Assembly: GCA_016789405.1 (NCBI GenBank)
Contig: JAEUPQ010000002.1
Span: forward strand, 1-64,000
Source of the DNA: Lysobacteraceae bacterium
Lineage (GTDB): Bacteria; Pseudomonadota; Gammaproteobacteria; Xanthomonadales; Xanthomonadaceae
Length of the DNA: 64,000 nt
Direction of reading: 5' to 3'
Below, piece by piece: positions 57,607 through 64,000 of this stretch. Both the position numbers and the translations under genes were made by a program. The first letter of the stretch is position 1. Each line of letters begins with the position of its first letter. The notes under the pieces are model-generated. The model was given only the letters and a program-made list of their open reading frames with translations. It did no database searches and was not told the DNA's origin.

Positions 57607-58791
57607 TCACTTCAGGACGATGTTCCAGTTCGCTTCCACGCACTTGCGGTAGTTGCCGGCCTGCAGTGCGCTGTACGGCGTCTGATAACCCACCAGCTGG
57701 CACTTGTAGTCCTTCTGGTAGCGCCAGTCCATTTCCCAGTAGATCGGATACGCAGCTGAACTGCCGCTGTTGAAGCGCTGCATGTTCGCGCACGACAGCT
57801 GCTCGCCCGCGATGTTCCATCCCAGGTCGGGTGCGAACTGCTTGTAGTAGTCGATGCGGTTCTGCGCCGACGCACGTTCGGTCCCGCCACCGCATTCGTT
57901 GTTGATGATCTGGATGGTGGTCGCGAAGTTGTTGCCGGCACCGATCGCGAGATCTGCTGCGTTGGGCACCCAGGTGCCATCGACCACGTGCAGCATCGAC
58001 GGCTTCGGCGGCTGCGGATAGACGAAGAAGAAGATCGCCGATGCAAGGTTCAGCCAGGTCGATGCCACGCGATCCGGGTCGTTCAACAGCACGCGCTGGT
58101 CACCATCGAACATCGCCTGCGAGAACGGTCCGTAGTTGTAGTTGTACGACAACTGCTTCGCACCGCGACCGAAGTACTTCTTCCACGAGCCATCGGCATT
58201 TCGGCCGCAAGTCCAGACCTTGTTGAACACCGGGTCGTTGCACTCCGCGTTGTAGCCGCAGATCGTGCCGCTGTCGGTACAGCCGATCTCGCGCAGGTAC
58301 ACCAGTGCCTGCCGCCACTCCGGCACGGTGTCCCAGCGATTGTGGCCGCCGGTCTCCTGCGCGAAGTGCGCGAACATCGTCGCCAGGCTGCGGCGACAGA
58401 TCAGGTCCGCATTCCGGCCATCCGTGTAGTCGCCGCAGAAGGCCGGGAATTTCGCCACCGCCTGGAGGAAACGCTGGTAAGTGTAGCTTGGCTCGCGACG
58501 CGGGAAATAGTAATCCCAGCGCGATTGCGGCAGGATCGTCTCGACCCTGCGCACGTTCGACGGATTCGCCGTGCGTCCCGGCCGCACCGCTTCGACATCG
58601 ACGTTCGGCAGCGTGCGGATGCCTGCCTTCACCTTCCGGAAGAAATCGTTGCTGGTCAGGCTGGCCTCGTACTGCAGTGCTTCCTGCAGCGTCGGCACCG
58701 GAATCGTCTGTGCATGACCCTGCCCGGGCGCCACCGTGCCGGCGAGGACCAATACCCCGCCCAGCGCGAATCGTTTCGTGATCACGTCCAT
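57607..58791 (-). CDS. Secreted chitinase, glycoside hydrolase family 19
   Basis: 394 residues. Signal peptide about 1-27 (cleavage near GHA). The GH19 signatures are present: catalytic Glu region HFAQETGGH, and YFGRGAKQLSYNYNYG matching the family pattern around the second motif. Several cysteines suggest disulphides. There is no separate chitin-binding module. It cleaves chitin by inversion. AAGGAG precedes the ATG at 58791. Confidence 0.93.
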   Translation of the reverse strand: MDVITKRFALGGVLVLAGTVAPGQGHAQTIPVPTLQEALQYEASLTSNDFFRKVKAGIRTLPNVDVEAVRPGRTANPSNVRRVETILPQSRWDYYFPRREPSYTYQRFLQAVAKFPAFCGDYTDGRNADLICRRSLATMFAHFAQETGGHNRWDTVPEWRQALVYLREIGCTDSGTICGYNAECNDPVFNKVWTCGRNADGSWKKYFGRGAKQLSYNYNYGPFSQAMFDGDQRVLLNDPDRVASTWLNLASAIFFFVYPQPPKPSMLHVVDGTWVPNAADLAIGAGNNFATTIQIINNECGGGTERASAQNRIDYYKQFAPDLGWNIAGEQLSCANMQRFNSGSSAAYPIYWEMDWRYQKDYKCQLVGYQTPYSALQAGNYRKCVEANWNIVLK

Positions 58792-59098
58792 TCTCCTTGT
58801 GATGTGTGCAGCATGCGTGATGTGCATGGACTGCCGCCGATGGCTTGCCCTCCCCGGCGGCCGGCGCATGGGAGCACGCGACACAGCGCGGGAACGTGCG
58901 TTCCAACGCACTTCGATGCGTTGCATGGGCATCGAACATCGCATTTCGCGATGTCGGCATCAGCAAACGTTCACAGGTCGATCAGCGATGACCGGCCATT
59001 TGTCGCGGCCGCAGCAAGGAGACTGTGGATGCGGCGCATGCGATCCTCGTGATGTCCTGCCTGTCGGGCATGCGGGACATCACGCGACATCGCATCGA
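58792..59098 (-). promoter_or_regulatory. Chitinase upstream region with two short dyads
   Basis: 307 bp without a gene. It contains gtgcgtt-cc-aacgcac (58896-58911, perfect 7-bp arms) and acatcgc-atttc-gcgatgt (58936-58954). Either could be a regulator site or part of a leader. No convincing -10/-35 boxes could be placed. Confidence 0.4.
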
Positions 59099-60019
59099 TC
59101 AGTTCGAATTCGCGATGCCGTGCGGCACGTGCCCGGCCGCGACGTGCTCGCGTGCGGAGTCGATGTTGTGCGGGGAGTCGTCGAAGAAGATGTCCGCACC
59201 GAACGCGTGCAGAAACGGCCCCTTCGAGCGTCCTCCGAGGAACAGCGCCTCGTCGAGGCGGATGCCCCACTGGCGCAGCGTGCGAATCACGCGTTCGTGC
59301 GCAGGCGCGGAACGTGCCGTGACCAGTGCGGTGCGAATCGGGCACTGCTCCACCGGATACGCGGCCTGCAGCCGATGCAGTGCATCGAGGAAGGCCCGGA
59401 ACGGGCCGCCTGGCAGCGGCTCGTGCGCACGCTCGCGTTCGTGTCTCGCGAAGGCTTCCAGACCGCCCTCGCGCGAAATGCGCTCGCCCTCGTCGTCGAA
59501 CAGCACCGCGTCACCATCGAACGCGATGCGGATCTGGTCCGGCGAAAACACCGCCGACGGCGCGACGGCCGGAGACGGCAGCAACGTCGCCGCCGCGATG
59601 CCATGCTCCAGCGCGCGACGCACGGACTCCGCGTCTGCGGAGAGGAACAGATGGGCACCGAATGGCTTGACGTAAGGCCAGGTCGGGGCGCCCGACGTGA
59701 AGGTCGCACGGCGGATGTCGAGGCCGTGATGCTGGATCGAATTGAACACCCGCAGCCCGGTGTCCGAGGAGTTGCGCGACAGCAGGATGACCTCGACGCG
59801 CGGTACGCCGTCCTTGTCGTCGGCATTGAGCGCCAGCAGCTTGCGCACCAGCGGGAAGGCGATGCCAGGGCGCAGCACCTCGTCCTCGTGACTGCGCTGG
59901 TAGGACGCGAAAGCATCGACACCCTCGCGCTCGAACAGCGCGTGGCTGTCCTCCAGATCAAACAATGCGCGCGAGGAAATGGCGATGACGAGGGGTTCGG
60001 GGGAATACATCGTCGACAT
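59099..60019 (-). CDS. 5'-nucleotidase (NT5C1/PF06189-type)
   Basis: 306 residues starting near LVIAISSRALFDLEDSHALF. It contains RVEVILLSRNSSDTGLRVFNSI, RIAFDGDAVLFDDEGE and FFDDSPHNIDSA, the HAD-like motifs (DGDAVL with the late DD) of this nucleotidase family. It dephosphorylates nucleoside monophosphates in the cytoplasm. ATG at 60019 or three codons later. Confidence 0.88.
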   Translation of the reverse strand: MSTMYSPEPLVIAISSRALFDLEDSHALFEREGVDAFASYQRSHEDEVLRPGIAFPLVRKLLALNADDKDGVPRVEVILLSRNSSDTGLRVFNSIQHHGLDIRRATFTSGAPTWPYVKPFGAHLFLSADAESVRRALEHGIAAATLLPSPAVAPSAVFSPDQIRIAFDGDAVLFDDEGERISREGGLEAFARHERERAHEPLPGGPFRAFLDALHRLQAAYPVEQCPIRTALVTARSAPAHERVIRTLRQWGIRLDEALFLGGRSKGPFLHAFGADIFFDDSPHNIDSAREHVAAGHVPHGIANSN

Positions 60020-60089
60020 GCGCGCAGTGTAGCGTCATGCCTGTCTCACCGGATGCGATCCGCGGAACGCGGATCATGCGCGCATGAAA

Positions 60090-60121
60090 AAGCCGGCGCC
60101 CTCCCCGAGGACGCCGGCCTT
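60090..60121 (-). terminator. Rho-independent terminator of the DUF805 gene
   Basis: On the minus strand an aaggccggcg arm pairs with cgccggctt, followed by a run of Ts (ttttt) 24-55 bp after the DUF805 stop. A textbook intrinsic terminator. Confidence 0.85.
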
Positions 60122-60144
60122 GTGTCGCGAACCGATGGAGGCGA

Positions 60145-60531
60145 TCAGCCGCCGGCTTTCGGGTCGTCGCCGAAGCGGTTCGAACCGCGCGTGCCTTCAA
60201 GACACATGAAGACCAGCAGGATCAGGCCGCCGAGGAAGGGGATGAAAGCCAGCAGGACGAACCAGCCGGACTTGTCCTGATCGTGGAAGCGACGGACCGT
60301 CACCGCGATCGAAGGCACGAGCACGCCAAGTCCGAAAATGCCCAGCAGGCCTGCAGCCAGCATGCCCAGCGCCGAGAGCCCACCGTTCTGGAAGTCGGTG
60401 CCCATGATCATCAGTGCGTACAGCACCATGTAGACGATGAAGGTCAGCAGCGTGAACATCCAGTACTCCTTGCGGCGCGAGCGACCGTTGAAGTCGGCAT
60501 AGCGCTTGAGCGGCATCAACATCCATTCCAT
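60145..60531 (-). CDS. DUF805 membrane protein
   Basis: 128 residues. YADFNGRSRRKEYWMFTL at the N-terminus and VRRFHDQDKSGWF in the second half are the DUF805 signatures. About three or four membrane helices. Widely distributed; function not established. Confidence 0.92.
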   Translation of the reverse strand: MEWMLMPLKRYADFNGRSRRKEYWMFTLLTFIVYMVLYALMIMGTDFQNGGLSALGMLAAGLLGIFGLGVLVPSIAVTVRRFHDQDKSGWFVLLAFIPFLGGLILLVFMCLEGTRGSNRFGDDPKAGG

Positions 60532-60636
60532 ATCAGTGTCCCCAAGAATAGTGAGGCCCGATCATGGCAAGTTCAGGCAGCGTCTGGCAAGACGCCGCGC
60601 CCCCTTGATCCGTCATGCCCCCAGGCCACCGACCGG

Positions 60637-62166
60637 TCAACCGGCCAGATGTCGCGCCTGTCGGGGCGGCGTCGCCCGCTTCTTCCGGGGCACAGGCACC
60701 GGCAGCTCGGCGTTGGGGTCCTCGAACGCCAGTCGCGATCGTCCCCCCTGCCCCCGGTAGTCTTCGATCAGGGCCTGATTGGCGGTGGCTTCGACCATGC
60801 CAGCCTCGACCGTCAGGAATTGCTGCAGTGCATGAACCATGCGCTCGTGGGCGATGGCGTGGGTCTGGCCGATCCTCGCGTACAGCCAGTCGCTGAAAGC
60901 CAGGAAGCCGTGGAACGGCGCGTCGCCCAGCAACAGCGGGAGCGTGCGCGGATACCGGCCGGAATTCGCGATCATGTCCCAGTAGCGCGAGAAGCGCGAC
61001 AGCCGCTGCATCGTCGCGAAATCGATGACATCGGTGCTGAGGATGTTGTACGGCGGGTCCGGGTTGAATCGCAGATCGTGCATCTGCGTATGCCGCGCGA
61101 CCGGCGCACCACGCAGGCGCTTGAGGATGCCGAACTGGATCTCGTGCGGCGCCAGCGCGACCAGCTTGTCGAAGCCGCGTGCGAAGCTGTCGACGGTTTC
61201 GCCCGGCAAGCCCGCGATCAAGTCCACATGCAGGTGCGCACGCGAGTGTTCGCGCAGCCAGGCGAGGTTCGCCGCGGCCTTCTCGTCGTTCTGCCGACGG
61301 GAGATGCGCGTCTGCACCTCTGGATCGAAGGTCTGGATGCCGATTTCGAACTGCAGCGTGCCGTTCGGGAACCTGGCGATCGCCTCTTTCAGGCGCTCAG
61401 GCAGGTGATCCGGGATCAGCTCGAAATGCACGAACGGCGGATCGTCCGGCGCGACTTCGATCTTCGCGAGAAAGAAATCGAGGATCGCCAGCGAAGTGTC
61501 GACCTTCAGATTGAAGGTGCGGTCGACGAACTTGAACTGGCGCACGCCGCGCGCATACAGCGTTTCCATCGAATCCATGAAGCGCTGCAGCTCGAACGGC
61601 CACGCAGTCTTGTCCAGCGACGACAGGCAGAATTCACACTTGAATGGACAGCCGCGCGAAGCCTCGACATAGAGATGGCGCTGGCGCACGTCCTCGTCGG
61701 TGTATTCGTCGTAGGGCAGCACCAGGTCCTTCAGCTCCGCCTGCCGCCCCGGGATGATCCGCGCATGCGGCGTCTCGCCGCGCAGCAGCTGCCCCGCCAC
61801 CTCGGCGAAGGTCACGTCGCCCCAGCCGGTGATCACGTAATCGGCCAGCGCGCAGATCCGCTGCTCGTTGACCTCATGACTCACCTCCGGACCGCCGAGC
61901 ACGACCAGGATCTCCGGCGCCACCGCCTTCAGCTGCGCCACCAGACGCGTACTCTCCTCCACGTTCCAGATGTACACGCCCAGCCCCAGCACCTTGGGCC
62001 GCTGCGCCAGGATCTTCTCGACGATCTCCTCGGTCTTCTGCCCGATCACGAACTCCAGGATCGCCGACCGCTCCTTCAGCTCGCCCAGGTTCGCGCGCAG
62101 ATAACGCAGTCCCAGCGACGCATGGGAATACCGGGCATTGAGGGTCGCGAGGAGGATGTCGGGCAT
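60637..62166 (-). CDS. B12-binding-type radical SAM protein
   Basis: 509 residues. An N-terminal cobalamin-binding-like Rossmann domain (about 1-140, VLGLGVYIWNVEEST and VVLGGPEVSHE) precedes the radical SAM core with CPFKCEFC (CxxxCxxC) near residue 180 and GLPGET later. A DUF4080-like C-terminal region follows. It resembles Elp3/MiaB-like B12-dependent radical SAM enzymes of unknown substrate. The characteristic cobalamin DxHxxG is not obvious, so B12 may not be bound. It ends with a basic tail. Confidence 0.85.
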   Translation of the reverse strand: MPDILLATLNARYSHASLGLRYLRANLGELKERSAILEFVIGQKTEEIVEKILAQRPKVLGLGVYIWNVEESTRLVAQLKAVAPEILVVLGGPEVSHEVNEQRICALADYVITGWGDVTFAEVAGQLLRGETPHARIIPGRQAELKDLVLPYDEYTDEDVRQRHLYVEASRGCPFKCEFCLSSLDKTAWPFELQRFMDSMETLYARGVRQFKFVDRTFNLKVDTSLAILDFFLAKIEVAPDDPPFVHFELIPDHLPERLKEAIARFPNGTLQFEIGIQTFDPEVQTRISRRQNDEKAAANLAWLREHSRAHLHVDLIAGLPGETVDSFARGFDKLVALAPHEIQFGILKRLRGAPVARHTQMHDLRFNPDPPYNILSTDVIDFATMQRLSRFSRYWDMIANSGRYPRTLPLLLGDAPFHGFLAFSDWLYARIGQTHAIAHERMVHALQQFLTVEAGMVEATANQALIEDYRGQGGRSRLAFEDPNAELPVPVPRKKRATPPRQARHLAG

Positions 62167-62213
62167 GGGGGGATTATAGCCGGCGGGGTGTTCCCGACCG
62201 GAGACCCGCGATT

Positions 62214-62744
62214 TCACAAGGATGTAGGGTGGGCATCCTGCCCACCACCCATCCCCCAATCCGACGTACAAACCCCATCCCGGGCAAACCGATGAAACGA
62301 CGAATACGGCCAATCCCGCGCCGACACCACCAACCCATGCTTCACCGGATTGAAATGGATGTAGTCCACGTGATACCGGAAATCATCCTCATCGCGGACA
62401 AGATGTTCCCAATACCTCCGTTACCACAAGCCACGCTCCCGTTTCATGAGTCGTGACGCACGCCGTCGCTCCATCTTCGGAACGCGCCGCGAAAAGGCAG
62501 TCTTGATATGCGCCCAGCGCACCGGATAGTCCGCATCGCCCTCCGGCAGGGTCCACAGGCAATGCAGATGATCCGGCAGGATGACGATCGCATCGATCAC
62601 GAACGGCCGCGCCACATGCGCCGCCCGGAACGCGGCACGCAGATCATCGATGCAATCGACGAGCAGCGACGTCGAACGCTCCGCGATCGCGACGGTGAAG
62701 AAATACGTGCCGCCCGGTACCCAGGCTCGACGATAGTTCGGCAT
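62214..62744 (-). pseudogene. REP-associated tyrosine transposase (RAYT) with in-frame stop
   Basis: The frame starts MPNYRRAWVPGGTYFFTVAI and has the Y1 transposase HUH-type motif HLHCLW. It meets TAA at 62421-62423 where relatives have CAA (GLW-Q-RRYWEH). It then continues in the same frame as RRYWEHLVRDEDDFRYHVDY and HFNPVKHGLV to a stop at 62214. A single C-to-T change inactivated an otherwise full RAYT. The frame passes into a REP copy at its 3' end. Confidence 0.9.
62224..62247. repeat. REP element, single copy
   Basis: gtagggtgggca...tgcccacc, a short dyad at the end of the RAYT pseudogene and related to the paired REP elements further right. Confidence 0.75.
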
Positions 62745-62823
62745 GCCGACAGCATCGCCGCCCGAACGTCATCGCCACATCAGTCAATCCCCCACAGCAC
62801 CGTCAGAAAAACCCGAAACATCG

Positions 62824-62940
62824 CGTAGGGTGGGCATTTTGCCCACCATTGCAACAACGACACGGCGGCGAACAATGATCGAAACCGATTGTTACCGCCG
62901 CATCATTGACAAAGCGGTGGGCTTGAAGCCCACCCTACGG
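62824..62940. repeat. Paired inverted REP elements (BIME-like), copy 1
   Basis: One REP (cgtagggtgggca...gcccacc) and an inverted REP (ggtgggcttgaagccc...ctacg) flank about 75 bp. The same arrangement recurs at 63297-63413. Such pairs are the normal partners of RAYT transposases. Confidence 0.88.
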
Positions 62941-63218
62941 CCCTCCATCTTCGGAACGCGGCGCGAAAACGCGGTCTTGATATGCGCCCAGCGTATCGGG
63001 TAATCCGCATCGCCCTCCGGCAGTGTCCAGAGACAATGCAGATGATCCTGCAGAATGACGATTGCATCGACCACGAATGGCCGCGCCGCATGTGCCGTCC
63101 GCAACGCGGCACGCAGATCATCAATGCGATCGACGAGCAGCGACGTCGAACGCTCCGCGATCGCAACGGTGAAGAAATAGGTGCCACCCGGCACCCAGGC
63201 TCGACGATAGTTCGGCAT
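62892..63218 (-). pseudogene. Second, 3'-truncated RAYT copy
   Basis: 108 codons nearly identical to the first RAYT N-terminus (MPNYRRAWVPGGTYFF; HLHCLW). After PKMEGRR the homology ends where the REP pair begins, so the last codons come from the repeat. It arose by tandem duplication of the RAYT start plus the REP pair (units of about 474 bp). It lacks the C-terminal domain. Confidence 0.88.
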
Positions 63219-63296
63219 CCCGACAGCATCGCCGCAACCGCGTCACCACCCCATCCGCCAACATCCCACCACACCGTCAGAAAACCCGACACATCG

Positions 63297-63413
63297 CGTA
63301 GGGTGGGCATTTTGCCCACCATTGCGACAACGACACGGCGGCGATCAATGATCGAAACCGATTGTGACCACCCCATCATTGAAAAAGCGGTGGGCTTGAA
63401 GCCCACCCTACGG
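63297..63413. repeat. Paired inverted REP elements (BIME-like), copy 2
   Basis: Same layout as 62824-62940, with a few substitutions in the spacer (for example gtgaccaccccatc instead of gttaccgccgcatc). It abuts the stop of the candidate immunity gene. Confidence 0.88.
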
Positions 63414-63734
63414 CTCTCCGGAATACAACAGCATTACCTGCTCTCGATGAGAATCGTCGAACTTTACATGGCTAAGCGGAACTGATGGAAAACCAGATCG
63501 ATTCGTATTCAATGGAATTAACCCCCTAAACTTAAATTGATCTATGGCTTCGCTCTCATCCACCCCCGCATATAGGACTACAAAAGCCTCAGGATAGTCA
63601 TCCATCTCATCATTGAAAGACCCTTCAATCACCCAAAAGGCTCCTTCGCTATCTTGAGCGAGAAGATATCTCGGGAAGTCGAAAAACTCCCAGTAAAGAA
63701 CAATTCTCAACCACTGACCGAAGGGTATTTTCAT
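63408..63734 (-). CDS. Candidate immunity protein of a polymorphic toxin
   Basis: 108 residues, acidic, no signal peptide or membrane helix. Aromatic-rich start MKIPFGQWLRIVLYWEFFDF, then FWVIEGSFNDEMDDYPEAFVVLY. The ATG overlaps the TGA of an upstream frame (ATGA) that looks like the C-terminus of a toxin. Local base composition is AT-richer than the rest of the window, as usual for immunity genes. I recognise no named family. The role is inferred from arrangement. Confidence 0.6.
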   Translation of the reverse strand: MKIPFGQWLRIVLYWEFFDFPRYLLAQDSEGAFWVIEGSFNDEMDDYPEAFVVLYAGVDESEAIDQFKFRGLIPLNTNRSGFPSVPLSHVKFDDSHREQVMLLYSGEP

Positions 63735-64000
63735 TTAATACGATCCGCCTTGGGCACCGGGTTCTCGCGGAGCGGTCCTAACCGACTCGCCGCCCCGCCT
63801 TCTCGTACATTCACATGTTGATAGTTAATATTCCCACTACGTGAAGGCTCTGGCTTAACCTCAACTGTCCCGCCATTCTGTCTTATCTGCCCAGCCGTAG
63901 TTTCTCGCAATTGTCCATTCGGTACGCCACGACCAGCCTCTTCAACAGTCCTGCCTTGCGAACCAGAATATGTAGTCCCAGTCTCTGGCTTGTCCCCAAT
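63731..64000 (-). CDS. Partial gene: C-terminal end of a probable polymorphic toxin
   Basis: An 89-codon open frame enters from the right edge and stops at 63731. It is polar and glycine-rich, ending NINYQHVNVREGGAASRLGP then ENPVPKADRIK. This resembles the C-terminal nuclease-like domains of Rhs/CDI-type toxins (HVNV-type ending), though I cannot assign a family. The stop overlaps the start of the small acidic gene downstream. The main part of the protein is outside the window. Confidence 0.55.
   Translation of the reverse strand: MGDKPETGTTYSGSQGRTVEEAGRGVPNGQLRETTAGQIRQNGGTVEVKPEPSRSGNINYQHVNVREGGAASRLGPLRENPVPKADRIK

Overview
The window looks like a high-GC gammaproteobacterial chromosome, most likely Xanthomonadales/Lysobacterales. 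This is inferred from gene content and order: rpsF-rpsR-rplI-dnaB, a Xanthomonas-type chromosomal integron, a kynurenine meta-cleavage operon, a GH19 chitinase and RAYT/REP elements. No tRNA or rRNA gene was recognised. No plasmid or phage structural genes were seen.

Layout. (1) 1-2563: the distal end of a chromosomal integron cassette array, with one partial and five complete cassettes separated by ~60-bp attC sites. The integrase would lie off the left edge. Cassettes carry small membrane proteins and a YggL/DUF469-like protein. (2) 2601-7952, minus strand: a WS/DGAT acyltransferase and a three-gene photoreactivation operon (Fe-S photolyase, short-chain dehydrogenase, classical photolyase). 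(3) 8073-10248, minus strand: a secreted beta-propeller/cadherin-like protein and a secreted protein with a TolA C-terminal-like domain. (4) 10401-28292: a metal-resistance block. It holds chrBA, a CzcCBA-type RND system with accessory histidine-rich and membrane proteins, an MFS exporter with a His-rich tail, a truncated YqaA gene fused to an IS3-family remnant, a MerR regulator, and a four-gene Tn554/RIT-like recombinase operon lying directly against the 3' end of dnaB.

(5) 28335-31260, minus strand: dnaB, rplI, rpsR, rpsF. (6) 31507-41417: housekeeping and hypothetical genes, including a serine hydrolase, a DUF885 protein, a GAF-GGDEF protein, an A-type Fe-S carrier, asnS, small conserved proteins, a PaiB-like protein, an SDR and a PilZ protein. 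(7) 41437-54922, plus strand: a long run of closely spaced genes encoding 3-hydroxykynurenine/3-hydroxyanthranilate catabolism (kmo, kynU, 3-HAA dioxygenase, ACMSD, a semialdehyde dehydrogenase, a RidA-type aminomuconate deaminase candidate). Interleaved with them are a beta-carbonic anhydrase, an SbtA-like bicarbonate permease, a parDE toxin-antitoxin pair and an amidohydrolase; nei sits at the front and sbcB and DUF2461 follow. Tryptophan dioxygenase and kynurenine formamidase are not present.

(8) 54919-60531: a secreted lipase-like hydrolase with a DUF4785-like partner behind a perfect palindrome, a GH19 chitinase, a 5'-nucleotidase and a DUF805 protein. (9) 60637-64000: a B12-binding-type radical SAM protein, a tandemly duplicated RAYT/REP unit whose transposase has an in-frame stop, and at the right edge the 3' end of a probable polymorphic toxin gene overlapping a small candidate immunity gene.

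The points I think most deserve follow-up are the CO2/bicarbonate pair inside a pathway that releases CO2, the integron-borne YggL homologue, the four-gene recombinase module and the toxin/immunity pair at the right edge.
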